Part shown: one piece after another, positions 17,849-27,454 of the stretch
How positions within the stretch are numbered: position 1 is the stretch's first letter
Layout of the letters: every line of letters begins with the position of its first letter
Assembly (NCBI GenBank): GCA_965659665.1
Contig: CBFHWU010000031.1
Coordinates: 62,001-126,000 of the forward strand
Source of the DNA: CBFHWU01 sp965659665
Lineage (GTDB): Bacteria; Bacteroidota; Bacteroidia; Flavobacteriales; Flavobacteriaceae
Length of the DNA stretch: 64,000 nucleotides
Direction of reading: 5' to 3'
Position numbers and translations under genes: made by a program
Notes under the pieces: model-generated
Databases searched by the model: none
What the model saw: the letters and a program-made list of their open reading frames with translations, nothing else
What the model was told of the DNA's origin: nothing

Positions 17849-19471
17849 ATGAAGTATTTTTTTATTTGTTGTTGTTTATTATTTGTAAGCTGTGAATTAA
17901 GTTCATCAAATCAAATGAATGAAAAAGATGAATTAGAGCAACAATCAAATCACCCCAATCCTCGAATGAGGTTTAAGCTTATTGATTCTAAATTTATAAA
18001 TAAAAACAGTATATGGGAAGATTTTGATGATGAATTAGTTGGTTTTAAAAATGAATATATAAGCTTAAAACCTTTTATTTTAGAAAAGTCTATTCCTGAA
18101 ATTCAATCCTCAATTCAAAAAGGTAATTTGACCTATGAACAATTAGTCAAGTTTTTTATTTATCGAATTCGTTTGTTTGAAAATAATCCAGAAAAAAGGT
18201 TGAATGCCATTATCGCATTAAACCCTAATGTTTTGGAGCAAGCCAGACAAAAAGATAAGTTTTTTGCTAACGAGCCCAATCAGTCACTAATTTTTGGAAT
18301 GCCAGTTTTATTAAAGGATAATATTAATACAAAAGATATGCCCACTACCGCTGGAGCGGCAATACTAGCAACGAACCGTCCTAATGAAGATGCTTTTGTG
18401 GTGAATCAACTCAAACAAAATGGAGCTCTAATTTTAGGAAAAGTTAATTTGAGTGAGTGGGCTTATTATTTTTGTACAGGTTGCCCTTTAGGGTATAGTG
18501 CCATTGGAGGACAAACCTTGAACCCATATGGGCCTAAGGTTTTTGAATCAGGTGGATCAAGCTCTGGAAGTGGTGTTGCTGTTGCAGTTAATTATGCAGT
18601 AGCAGCTGTAGGAAGTGAAACATCAGGCTCTATTTTGTCTCCCTCCAGCAAAAACTCAGTAGTGGGACTTAAGCCTACTATTGGAATGATTAGTAGGTCG
18701 GGTGTCGTTCCTATTTCACCAACATTGGATACTACTGGACCTATGACCAAGTTTGTAGTGGATAATATGCTGTTATATGAAGCGATGTTAGGAAATGATC
18801 CAGAGGATGTTTCAATGAAGATTCAACACAATTCTAAAATAAATAGTTCTGAGAATCCAAAAACCGTGCGAATTGGAGCTTTTAGAAAGCTCGCCAGAAG
18901 CGATAGCTTGTATAGAAATGCGTTAAAAGTTTTAATAAATACAGGGAACCAAGTGGTGATGATTGACCCCCCCAAGGTTGATTTGGACGGTTTTTTGAAG
19001 TTATTGAATTTCGATATGAAAAACGCCCTTCCAGAATACTTAAATAGCAAAGCTTTTTTTGATGGAGAAGCTCGGTCGGTGTCTGATATCATCCAATATA
19101 ATCTATTAAATATGGACCTTCGCGCGCCTTATGGACAACAAATTTTTGAAAACATAGAACGAGATACCACTGCGATAACAGAAATTGAAAAAATTAAAAA
19201 AAGACTAAAACTTGAAGGACGTCATTTTTTTCAAGCTTTCATGAATAAATTTGATTTAGATGCTGTAGTTTCGGTGAATAATAACCATGCCAGCTATGCC
19301 GCTGTGGCACATTATCCAGCACTTACCGTACCGATGGGTTATACCGCGGAAGGAGAACCAAAGGGACTTACCTTTATCGCCCCATCCTATGAGGAACAAT
19401 TACTCTACACATTGGCTATAGCATATGAAAAAGCCACTGACATCCGTCAATCACCTAACTTGTACCCATAA
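17849..19471 (+). CDS. Amidase-signature family lipoprotein
   Basis: A 540-residue amidase with a lipoprotein signal peptide ending at Cys15 (VSC), so it is anchored in the envelope. The Ser-cisSer-Lys catalytic triad is visible: Lys156 in VLLKDN, the cis-serine in the GGSSSGSG motif (235-242), and nucleophile Ser261 in GSETSGSI. Length and order match the amidase-signature family, which hydrolyses amide bonds in varied substrates. It is not the GatA subunit: GatA is soluble and is not lipid-anchored. Substrate is unknown. It lies between ftsY and rimO with gaps of 10 and 5 bp, so it is probably co-transcribed with them. Confidence 0.9.
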   Translation: MKYFFICCCLLFVSCELSSSNQMNEKDELEQQSNHPNPRMRFKLIDSKFINKNSIWEDFDDELVGFKNEYISLKPFILEKSIPEIQSSIQKGNLTYEQLVKFFIYRIRLFENNPEKRLNAIIALNPNVLEQARQKDKFFANEPNQSLIFGMPVLLKDNINTKDMPTTAGAAILATNRPNEDAFVVNQLKQNGALILGKVNLSEWAYYFCTGCPLGYSAIGGQTLNPYGPKVFESGGSSSGSGVAVAVNYAVAAVGSETSGSILSPSSKNSVVGLKPTIGMISRSGVVPISPTLDTTGPMTKFVVDNMLLYEAMLGNDPEDVSMKIQHNSKINSSENPKTVRIGAFRKLARSDSLYRNALKVLINTGNQVVMIDPPKVDLDGFLKLLNFDMKNALPEYLNSKAFFDGEARSVSDIIQYNLLNMDLRAPYGQQIFENIERDTTAITEIEKIKKRLKLEGRHFFQAFMNKFDLDAVVSVNNNHASYAAVAHYPALTVPMGYTAEGEPKGLTFIAPSYEEQLLYTLAIAYEKATDIRQSPNLYP

Positions 19472-19476
19472 TTTTT

Positions 19477-20784
19477 ATGCGAACAAAAAGTCTAAAAAAT
19501 AATAAAATTAATGTAGTTACTTTAGGGTGCTCCAAAAACATTTATGATTCGGAGGTACTAATGGGTCAACTCCGAGCAAACAACAAAGAGGTAGTCCACC
19601 AAGACGAAGGAAATATTGTCGTCATTAATACTTGTGGTTTTATTGACAATGCGAAAGAAGAATCAGTCCAGACAATTTTAGAGTTTGCCGAACAAAAAAA
19701 GCAGGGTCTTGTGGATAAAGTTTTTGTAACTGGTTGTTTAAGCGAGAGATATAAACCTGACCTTGAAAAAGAAATCCCAGACATCGATCAGTATTTTGGA
19801 ACCACAGATTTACCTCAGCTTTTAAAAGCTTTAGGAGCCGACTATAAACATGAACTCATAGGGGAACGTCTAACAACCACTCCCAAAAATTACGCTTACC
19901 TCAAAATATCAGAGGGATGTGATCGACCATGTTCTTTTTGTGCCATTCCATTGATGAGAGGCAAACACCGATCTACTCCCATCGAAACATTAGTTATCGA
20001 AGCTCAAAAGTTGGCCTCTCAAGGGGTTAAAGAACTGATTCTTATAGCTCAAGATCTTACATATTATGGTCTTGATTTATATAAACAAAGAAAACTGGCT
20101 GCATTATTACAAGCTTTGGTCAAGGTTGATGGTATTGAATGGATACGACTTCATTATGCTTTTCCAACAGGTTTTCCTGAGGATGTTCTTCAAATTATTC
20201 ATGATGAACCCAAAGTATGTAACTATATTGATATTCCTTTACAACACATTTCAGATCAAGTGTTAAAATCAATGCGTAGAGGAACTACCCAAGAAAAAAC
20301 GAACGCTTTGATTAAAAAATTTAGATTAAAAGTACCACAAATGGCGATTCGAACAACACTTATCGTTGGATATCCAGGAGAAACTGAGGAGGATTTTCAA
20401 ACGCTCAAAAATTGGGTTAAAGCTATACGATTTGATCGTCTAGGCTGTTTTACTTACAGTCATGAAGAAAATACGCACGCCTATGATTTAAAGGACGATG
20501 TTCCTGAAGAAATAAAAAAACAACGCGCCAATGAAATCATGGAGATTCAGTCTCAAATTTCGTGGGAGTTAAATCAAGAGCGAATCGAACAAACGCTTCG
20601 TTGTGTTATTGATCGTAAAGAAGGTAATTTTTATGTTGGACGTACCGAATTCGACTCACCTGATGTGGATAATGAAGTCAGGATTGATGCTACTCAGCAC
20701 TATTTGAAGGTTGGAGATTTTGTAGATGTATATATTACCGAAGCAGGAGATTTTGATTTGTACGCAGTGCCTAAACCCCAATAA
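19477..20784 (+). CDS. rimO: Ribosomal protein S12 methylthiotransferase RimO
   Basis: A 435-residue radical-SAM methylthiotransferase. The N-terminal UPF0004 domain holds three cluster cysteines (Cys18 in TLGCSKN, Cys53 in NTCGF, Cys87 in TGCLSE). The radical SAM CxxxCxxC motif is at Cys148, Cys152 and Cys155 (GCDRPCSFCAIP), and a TRAM domain occupies the last 65 or so residues. The TLGCSKN start and IPLMRGKHRS favour RimO over MiaB. It adds a methylthio group to the conserved aspartate of ribosomal protein S12. It starts 5 bp after the amidase gene. Confidence 0.95.
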   Translation: MRTKSLKNNKINVVTLGCSKNIYDSEVLMGQLRANNKEVVHQDEGNIVVINTCGFIDNAKEESVQTILEFAEQKKQGLVDKVFVTGCLSERYKPDLEKEIPDIDQYFGTTDLPQLLKALGADYKHELIGERLTTTPKNYAYLKISEGCDRPCSFCAIPLMRGKHRSTPIETLVIEAQKLASQGVKELILIAQDLTYYGLDLYKQRKLAALLQALVKVDGIEWIRLHYAFPTGFPEDVLQIIHDEPKVCNYIDIPLQHISDQVLKSMRRGTTQEKTNALIKKFRLKVPQMAIRTTLIVGYPGETEEDFQTLKNWVKAIRFDRLGCFTYSHEENTHAYDLKDDVPEEIKKQRANEIMEIQSQISWELNQERIEQTLRCVIDRKEGNFYVGRTEFDSPDVDNEVRIDATQHYLKVGDFVDVYITEAGDFDLYAVPKPQ

Positions 20785-20818
20785 TTTTTATCATATAGTT
20801 CTTTTGTATATTTAATCC

Positions 20819-22420
20819 ATGAATAAGGCTTCAATTCCTTTTGAACAAACCAACAAGTTTTCAGATATTATTTTAAAGTATCTTCGAAATGATGAATCGC
20901 TTCGTGTATTCTTTGATCAGTCTTTTTCATCTGAAAATATAACCAAGCAAGCCCTCAAAAAAACATTCAGTTCAGATCATCGGCAGCTGTTGCACCAACA
21001 ATTAGAAAAACAATATCAACTACTTCCTCAAAAACAAGAGGTTATCAATAACATTGATCGACTTAAAAAATTAAATTGCTATACCATAACAACAGGACAT
21101 CAATTAAGTTTATTCTCTGGGCCTCTTTTTTTTATGTATAAAATTATTGATGTTATCAATATGGCAAAACAATTAAATAAAACAGATCCAGATCATGTAT
21201 TTGTTCCAGTTTTTTGGATGGCCACTGAAGACCATGATTTTGAGGAAATAGCGTCCTTTAATTTTAAAGGTCGTGGAGTTCGTTGGGATCAACAAGCCCA
21301 AGGAGCAGTAGGGATGTTAAATACAGATAGTCTTTCCAAAGTATTTCGTGAATTCACCAAAATTTTAGGATCCACAGTTAACGCTCAAGATTTAATCCAG
21401 ATTTTTAGTGATGCATACCTCAAAAATGATTCGTTAGCTGATGCCACCAGAGCATTGGTTCATCGGCTTTTTGGGGATTATGGACTTGTAATTATTGACG
21501 CTTCTACTCCAGAATTCAAACGACAGTTTGTTCCCTACATGGAAAAAGAACTCTTTGAAGAACTCGGTTTTAAATCAGTTACTGAAACTATACTTGCACT
21601 ACGTAAGATGGATTCAGCTTTCAAACCACAGGTGAACCCCCGTGAAATTAATCTTTTTTATCTGACAGATTCTTTTCGAAAACGAATTGTCAAACAAGAT
21701 AAAAAATTTAGGGTATTAGACACCGAATTAGTGTTTACCAAAAAACAAATTCAGGAGGAATTGACTCGATATCCAGAACGTTTTTCTCCAAATGTTTTGC
21801 TTCGACCTTTATACCAAGAGACTATTTTGCCCAATGTGGTGTATGTTGGAGGAGGAGGCGAAATTGCCTACTGGTTACAGCTCAAAAGGTTGTTTGATAA
21901 AACTGAACTCAACTTTCCAATACTAAAACTTCGCAGTTCAGCACTTTTATTAACCCAAAAACAACAAAAGAAATTAAAGGCGTTATCCATTTCATATAGA
22001 GAATTATTTTTGAGCCGATCAAGCTTTATCAATCATCGTGTTCGACAAATTAGTAACATAAATATTGATTTTTCCTCTCAAAGAGAATTACTTAAAAAGC
22101 AGTTTAAGGCCCTTTATCAACTCGCTGAACAAACGGATGCTTCATTTGTTGGAGCAGTAAAAGCTCAAGAAGTAAAGCAACTCAAAGGATTAGATGTTTT
22201 GGAAAAACGCCTATTAAAGGCTCAACGGATAAAACTACATGATCAAATTGAACGAATGACTAGCTTGCAAAGTGTTCTTTTTCCTGAGGGTCAACTGCAA
22301 GAAAGGATCTTAAACTTTAGTGCGTTTTATTTATTTTATGGGGAACGATTTATTCCCGATTTGATGAAAACTATTGATCCGTTTGAGTTAAAATTTTCCA
22401 TTATAACACTAACGGAGTAA
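20819..22420 (+). CDS. bshC: Putative bacillithiol synthase BshC
   Basis: A 533-residue BshC-family protein. Diagnostic segments are TTGHQLSLFSGPLFFMYK near residue 95, WMATEDHDFEE near residue 137, and YVGGGGEIAYWLQLK near residue 341; a charged helical (coiled-coil-like) stretch follows at about 385-480. BshC is proposed to add cysteine to glucosaminyl-malate in the last step of bacillithiol synthesis. bshA and bshB are not in this window. The gene lies 34 bp after rimO and 52 bp before guaA, and length is normal for the family. Confidence 0.93.
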   Translation: MNKASIPFEQTNKFSDIILKYLRNDESLRVFFDQSFSSENITKQALKKTFSSDHRQLLHQQLEKQYQLLPQKQEVINNIDRLKKLNCYTITTGHQLSLFSGPLFFMYKIIDVINMAKQLNKTDPDHVFVPVFWMATEDHDFEEIASFNFKGRGVRWDQQAQGAVGMLNTDSLSKVFREFTKILGSTVNAQDLIQIFSDAYLKNDSLADATRALVHRLFGDYGLVIIDASTPEFKRQFVPYMEKELFEELGFKSVTETILALRKMDSAFKPQVNPREINLFYLTDSFRKRIVKQDKKFRVLDTELVFTKKQIQEELTRYPERFSPNVLLRPLYQETILPNVVYVGGGGEIAYWLQLKRLFDKTELNFPILKLRSSALLLTQKQQKKLKALSISYRELFLSRSSFINHRVRQISNINIDFSSQRELLKKQFKALYQLAEQTDASFVGAVKAQEVKQLKGLDVLEKRLLKAQRIKLHDQIERMTSLQSVLFPEGQLQERILNFSAFYLFYGERFIPDLMKTIDPFELKFSIITLTE

Positions 22421-22461
22421 GAAAAATTGTAAAACAGGGATGACGTCCCCTATATAAATTG

Positions 22462-22469
22462 TATTTTTG
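22462..22469 (+). promoter_or_regulatory. guaA -7 promoter element
   Basis: TATTTTTG matches TAnnTTTG and ends 3 nt before the preferred guaA ATG. Its last three bases form the in-frame TTG that a simple start search would choose; that TTG is better read as promoter. Confidence 0.5.
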
Positions 22470-22472
22470 GAC

Positions 22473-23999
22473 ATGCAACATAGAGTTCTAATTCTTGATT
22501 TCGGATCTCAGTACACGCAGTTGATTGCACGAAGAGTACGAGAATTATTTATTTTTTGTGAAATACATCCGTACAATAATCTCCCAAAAAATCTATCTGA
22601 TTTTAAAGCTGTAATTTTATCAGGTTCTCCATTTTCGGTTCGCTCTGATGAGGCTCCTCATCCAGATTTGTCACAAATAAAAGGGAAAATCCCTTTACTA
22701 GGGGTGTGCTATGGAGCTCAGTATTTAGCTCATTTTGGGGGCGGTCAGGTAGCTCCCTCTACTATTCGTGAATATGGAAGAGCAAATCTTAACGTTATTG
22801 AAAATCATCCTTTATTTGACAACATCAACTTGGGTGCTCAAGTTTGGATGAGTCATAGCGATACCATTAAAAAATTACCGACTGATGGGGTATGTCTGGC
22901 AAGTACAAAAGATGTCAAATATGCGGCATATCGAATTGAGAATGAGGCTACTTTTGCCATACAATTCCATCCAGAGGTTTATCATACTACTGAGGGCAAA
23001 CAATTACTTGAAAATTTTTTAGTTGACCTCGCAGGATTGCCACAAGATTGGACTCCTGATTCTTTTGTTGACATGTCTATTCAACAACTTAAAGAACAGC
23101 TCGGGAATGAACAAGTAGTTTTGGGGTTGTCCGGTGGAGTAGATTCATCTGTTGCAGCTGTTTTGTTGCACCACGCCATAGGCAACAACCTTCATTGCAT
23201 ATTTGTTAATAATGGTTTGCTGAGAAAAAATGAATTCGATAGTGTTTTGCATCAATATGAAGGAATGGGGCTTAATGTGAAAGGAGTTGATGCTTCGGAG
23301 CGATTTTTAGAAGCTTTGAAAGGTTGTAGTGATCCGGAACAAAAACGAAAAGTAATCGGACGAGTATTTATTGAAGTATTTGACGATGAAGCAAAAGCAA
23401 TTCAAGGAGCCAACTGGTTGGCTCAAGGAACGATATACCCCGACGTTATCGAGTCCATTTCTGTGAATGGCCCTTCGGCAACCATAAAATCGCATCATAA
23501 TGTAGGCGGATTACCTGATTTTATGAAGTTAAAAGTAGTTGAGCCCTTACGAATGTTGTTTAAAGATGAAGTACGTCGAGTAGGGGCCTCATTAGAAATG
23601 TCATCGGCCTTATTAAGAAGACATCCTTTTCCAGGCCCAGGACTGGCTATTCGTATTTTAGGAGAAATTACAGCCGAAAAAGTAGCCTTGTTACAGGAGG
23701 TAGATGCGATCTTTATTAATGGTCTTAAAGAAAATGGATTGTATGACGCCGTTTGGCAAGCAGGAGCAATTTTATTGCCCATTAATAGTGTTGGGGTTAT
23801 GGGAGACGAGAGAACGTATGAAAAATGTGTGGCCCTTCGTGCCGTGGAATCTACTGACGGAATGACTGCTGATTGGGTGGATTTACCCTACTCATTTTTA
23901 CAAAATATATCTAATCAAATAATTAATAAAGTAAAGGGAATCAACCGAGTTGTTTATGATATTAGCTCAAAACCACCTGCTACAATTGAATGGGAGTAA
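22473..23999 (+). CDS. guaA: GMP synthase (glutamine-hydrolysing)
   Basis: The ATG at 22473 (508 residues) was preferred to a TTG two codons upstream that belongs to a promoter element. The N-terminal class-I glutamine amidotransferase domain has the nucleophile in GVCYGAQYLA and the histidine in QFHPEVYHT. The ATP-pyrophosphatase domain has LGLSGGVDSSVAA, and the C-terminal dimerisation domain ends in the canonical SSKPPATIEWE. The enzyme converts XMP to GMP. It appears to have its own promoter, and the LysM protein gene starts 1 bp after its stop codon. Confidence 0.97.
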   Translation: MQHRVLILDFGSQYTQLIARRVRELFIFCEIHPYNNLPKNLSDFKAVILSGSPFSVRSDEAPHPDLSQIKGKIPLLGVCYGAQYLAHFGGGQVAPSTIREYGRANLNVIENHPLFDNINLGAQVWMSHSDTIKKLPTDGVCLASTKDVKYAAYRIENEATFAIQFHPEVYHTTEGKQLLENFLVDLAGLPQDWTPDSFVDMSIQQLKEQLGNEQVVLGLSGGVDSSVAAVLLHHAIGNNLHCIFVNNGLLRKNEFDSVLHQYEGMGLNVKGVDASERFLEALKGCSDPEQKRKVIGRVFIEVFDDEAKAIQGANWLAQGTIYPDVIESISVNGPSATIKSHHNVGGLPDFMKLKVVEPLRMLFKDEVRRVGASLEMSSALLRRHPFPGPGLAIRILGEITAEKVALLQEVDAIFINGLKENGLYDAVWQAGAILLPINSVGVMGDERTYEKCVALRAVESTDGMTADWVDLPYSFLQNISNQIINKVKGINRVVYDISSKPPATIEWE

Positions 24000-24000
24000 A

Positions 24001-25737
24001 ATGAAATTGTATTTATATATGTTAATGTTCTTGGCTGTTACGATAGGTTATACCCAGTCGGATCAAGATGCTCATTTTTCACATTTTCTTATTCACAAGG
24101 TAAAAAAAAATGAAACTATTTTTGGTTTAACTCAACAATATAACATTAGTGAAGAACAAATCATTCGCTATAACCCAAAGGCTGCTCAAGGGTTAAAACG
24201 GAAAATGAAGTTGCAAATTCCACGCTATCATAAAATAAAAAAAGTTGAGAGCCAACCTACAATAAAGATACATACCGTTAAACCCAAAGAAACCCGTTGG
24301 CGAATTGCTTTTAACTATGGAATTAGTTTGGAAGCATTATATAAGCTTAACCCAAACATGAAGGAGATATTGGAAATAGGGGATGAAATACGTGTCCCCA
24401 AAAATAAAAAACCAATCCAAGAGATTGATCCAAACTTTAATTATTACAAGGTACTTCCAAAGGAAGGCTATTATCGATTGGGTATCAAGTTGGGCTTAAG
24501 CAGGGAAGCGCTTGAAACTTTAAATCCATCATTACTGGTCAATGGATTGCAAGATGGAATGATCATCAAAGTACCAAAAACATCATCACAAAACTTTAGG
24601 GTTGAAGATAAGTTATTGATTGAAAAACCGAATCTTATTGACAGTACACTAGCGCTTCCCAATATCAAAATTGCTTTAATGGCCCCCTTTAAGATTCGCG
24701 AGCTCAAACTGGATTCTGTTCAACAAACCAAAAATTATCTTAACCAAAGAAATTTAACTACAATTTCTCTGGACTTTTATGGTGGAGTTCAACTCGCTTT
24801 AGATAGATTAGTCCAGGCGGGTCTAAGTGTTCAGTTGTCTGTTTTTGATACCGAAAATAAAAGTTCTACGATCGACAGTATATTACAGTCTAATATGGAG
24901 CTCAAACAAGTTGATTATATCGTTGGACCATTTATCCCTAAACATTTTAATAGGGTATCCTTGCGAGCTGAACAATATGAAATTCCGATAATTTCCCCTT
25001 TAAGTTCCAACCCTGTTATCATGCGATCAAATGTTGTACAGTCTATTCCTGAGGAGTATCAACTGCGAGAGCAAATGAAATCTTATATTGACTCTTTAGA
25101 TCTAACTGAAGAAAATCCGTGTGTACTAATTATTGCAGATCAAAAACATGATCGTATTGCAAATCACCTACTACAAAAATTTCCTTTAGCAGAACGTATC
25201 GTTCCGGATTTGCAATATGGATTTGTAAAACCTGACTTGGTTGATTCTTTGGCGACCTCCTTAGAACCTAATTGGGTGTTTTTAGAAACACAAGATATGA
25301 ACTTGACTATGAGTATTACTTCAATGCTCAACGCTCAATCGAGCGAAAACCGTCAAATTCGTTTATTTACAACCTACAGGACCAATGTTTATGACAATGA
25401 AAACATAGCCTTGTCTCATTTGGGAAATTTAAAATTTAGCTACCCTTCATATTTTTGGGAATCTAACACAGATTCGTTTATGATTTTTTCCGAAAAGTAT
25501 AAAGAACGTTTCGGAAAGCTCCCAAACCGTGAAGCCATACGAGGTTATGATCTTATTTTAGATTTAGCCCTCCGAACTGCGATTCGACGTCGATTAATTG
25601 AAGGTTTTGAACTTGGAGAAACGGAGTATTTGCACAACCGATTTCGTTATGAAAAAGATCTAAAAGGAGGATACCGAAACATCGCCACATATATTATAGA
25701 ACACCAGGGTTTTGAAACATATGAAGTGCTAGATTAG
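24001..25737 (+). CDS. LysM-repeat protein with periplasmic-binding-protein-like domain
   Basis: The ATG at 24001 begins a signal peptide (MKLYLYMLMFLAVTIGYTQ); the longer in-frame extension overlaps guaA and was rejected. The 578-residue product has three LysM repeats at about 30-74, 89-133 and 147-191, each with an NP or LNP motif and an IP or VP end. From about residue 210 it resembles a type I periplasmic binding protein (IALMAPF, FYGGVQLALD, VDYIVGPF, IPIISPLSSNP), as seen in LppC-like proteins and ABC substrate-binding proteins. It is probably periplasmic, binding peptidoglycan through LysM. It is cotranscribed with guaA. No function is established; a cell-wall role is inferred. Confidence 0.8.
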   Translation: MKLYLYMLMFLAVTIGYTQSDQDAHFSHFLIHKVKKNETIFGLTQQYNISEEQIIRYNPKAAQGLKRKMKLQIPRYHKIKKVESQPTIKIHTVKPKETRWRIAFNYGISLEALYKLNPNMKEILEIGDEIRVPKNKKPIQEIDPNFNYYKVLPKEGYYRLGIKLGLSREALETLNPSLLVNGLQDGMIIKVPKTSSQNFRVEDKLLIEKPNLIDSTLALPNIKIALMAPFKIRELKLDSVQQTKNYLNQRNLTTISLDFYGGVQLALDRLVQAGLSVQLSVFDTENKSSTIDSILQSNMELKQVDYIVGPFIPKHFNRVSLRAEQYEIPIISPLSSNPVIMRSNVVQSIPEEYQLREQMKSYIDSLDLTEENPCVLIIADQKHDRIANHLLQKFPLAERIVPDLQYGFVKPDLVDSLATSLEPNWVFLETQDMNLTMSITSMLNAQSSENRQIRLFTTYRTNVYDNENIALSHLGNLKFSYPSYFWESNTDSFMIFSEKYKERFGKLPNREAIRGYDLILDLALRTAIRRRLIEGFELGETEYLHNRFRYEKDLKGGYRNIATYIIEHQGFETYEVLD

Positions 25738-25762
25738 GGTTGTCTTTTCAAGTTTATACTCT

Positions 25763-25793
25763 GTTGTTATAGCGTTTCTTTTTTGTACTTTTG
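25763..25793 (+). promoter_or_regulatory. Candidate pyrG promoter
   Basis: GTTG at 25763-25766, a 19-nt spacer, and TACTTTTG at 25786-25793. This is a near-consensus -33/-7 pair. The leader to the pyrG ATG would be about 25 nt. Confidence 0.5.
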
Positions 25794-25822
25794 TTACGTT
25801 TAATTTTTTATGCATTAATTTA

Positions 25823-27445
25823 ATGCCAGATACCAAATATATTTTTGTAACTGGAGGTGTTACCTCCTCACTAGGAAAAGGCATTATTTCGGCATCTCTT
25901 GCGAAACTTCTCCAAGCGCGTGGTTTTAAAACTACGATTCAAAAATTTGATCCTTATATCAATGTTGATCCAGGAACTTTAAATCCTTACGAGCACGGGG
26001 AATGTTATGTCACTCAAGACGGTGCAGAAACTGATTTGGATCTAGGACATTATGAACGATTTTTAAATGTTCCTACCTCTCAAGCTAATAATGTTACTAC
26101 GGGCAGAATATATCAAAGTGTCATTGAAAAAGAGCGAAGAGGGGAGTTTCTAGGTAAAACAGTCCAAGTAATTCCTCATATAACAGATGAAATCAAATCT
26201 CGTATGCAATTGCTTGGTCATTCAGGCAATTATGATGTCGTGATTACCGAAATTGGAGGTACTGTTGGAGATATTGAATCCCTACCTTATATAGAAGCGG
26301 TACGTCAATTGCGTTGGGAATTAGGAGACAATAATGGATTGGTAATCCATTTGACTTTAGTTCCTTTTTTATCAGCAGCTGGCGAATTAAAAACCAAACC
26401 AACACAGCACTCGGTAAAAACACTTATGGAAAGTGGAATTAATGCCGATGTGTTGGTGTGTAGAACAGAGTATGAACTCAGTGAAGATATTCGAAATAAG
26501 TTAGCTTTATTTTGTAATGTAAAAAGAGAAGCCGTTATCCAATCGATAGATGCGAAAACGATATATGATGTTCCGCTATTGATGCAGGAAGAAGGGTTAG
26601 ATAAAGTAGTATTAAAAAAATTGAATCTTAAAGATTTGTCTGTTCCTGATTTATCTCTTTGGTCAGATTTTTTGAATCGACTTAAAAATCCAAAATATAC
26701 CGTTAAAATTGGGTTAATAGGCAAATATGTCGAACTGCAGGACTCCTACAAGTCTATTCTTGAATCTTTTATACACGCTGGAGCTGCCAATGAAATTAAG
26801 GTAGAAGTTGTACCCATTCACTCTGGATTTATTAATAACTTAAATATTTTTAAAAAAATTGGTCATTTGGATGGCATACTGGTGGCCCCTGGTTTTGGGG
26901 AAAGAGGTGTTGAAGGTAAAATAGCCGCTATTCATTATGTGAGAGAACACAATATCCCATTTTTTGGAGTTTGTTTAGGAATGCAAATGGCAGTTATTGA
27001 ATTTGCTCGAAATGTTATGAAATATTCTGATGCTAATTCAACTGAAATGAATCCCGATACTTCTCACCCTGTGATCTCTTTAATGGATGATCAAAAAGAT
27101 ATTACCAATAAGGGAGGCACCATGCGATTAGGAAGTTGGGATTGTACTATTCTGCCCAACTCTAAATTACATCAGATTTATAAAAATCTTGGTGTACATG
27201 AACGTCATCGCCACCGTTATGAGTTCAATAATTATTATTTTGAAGATTTTCAGCAAGCTGGGATGTTAGCTTCAGGTCAAAACCCTGATACTAACTTAGT
27301 AGAAGCTATTGAGTTGCCAAGCCATCCGTGGTTTGTAGCGGTTCAATATCACCCTGAATATCAAAGTACTGTTTCTGAGCCTCACCCCTTGTTTACAGCT
27401 TTTGTGAAAGCTTGTAAATTATATTCCCAAACAAAAACTGTTTAA
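25823..27445 (+). CDS. pyrG: CTP synthase
   Basis: A 540-residue CTP synthase. The N-terminal synthetase domain opens with FVTGGVTSSLGKGI and contains the conserved IQKFDPYINVDPGTLNP. The C-terminal glutamine amidotransferase domain has the nucleophile in GVCLGMQMA and His-Glu in QYHPEYQS. It forms CTP from UTP, ATP and glutamine. yidC follows after 9 bp, so pyrG and yidC are likely one transcript with mnmA partly separate. Confidence 0.97.
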   Translation: MPDTKYIFVTGGVTSSLGKGIISASLAKLLQARGFKTTIQKFDPYINVDPGTLNPYEHGECYVTQDGAETDLDLGHYERFLNVPTSQANNVTTGRIYQSVIEKERRGEFLGKTVQVIPHITDEIKSRMQLLGHSGNYDVVITEIGGTVGDIESLPYIEAVRQLRWELGDNNGLVIHLTLVPFLSAAGELKTKPTQHSVKTLMESGINADVLVCRTEYELSEDIRNKLALFCNVKREAVIQSIDAKTIYDVPLLMQEEGLDKVVLKKLNLKDLSVPDLSLWSDFLNRLKNPKYTVKIGLIGKYVELQDSYKSILESFIHAGAANEIKVEVVPIHSGFINNLNIFKKIGHLDGILVAPGFGERGVEGKIAAIHYVREHNIPFFGVCLGMQMAVIEFARNVMKYSDANSTEMNPDTSHPVISLMDDQKDITNKGGTMRLGSWDCTILPNSKLHQIYKNLGVHERHRHRYEFNNYYFEDFQQAGMLASGQNPDTNLVEAIELPSHPWFVAVQYHPEYQSTVSEPHPLFTAFVKACKLYSQTKTV

Positions 27446-27454
27446 TATATTTTT

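Noticed and set aside
22434..22456. Hairpin-like GGGA-TGACG-TCCC before guaA
   Set aside because: The stem is only 4 bp and no T-run follows, so a terminator call is not supported.
26305..26724. 139-codon minus-strand ORF inside pyrG
   Set aside because: It lies wholly within a certain gene on the other strand, and its product has no recognisable motif.
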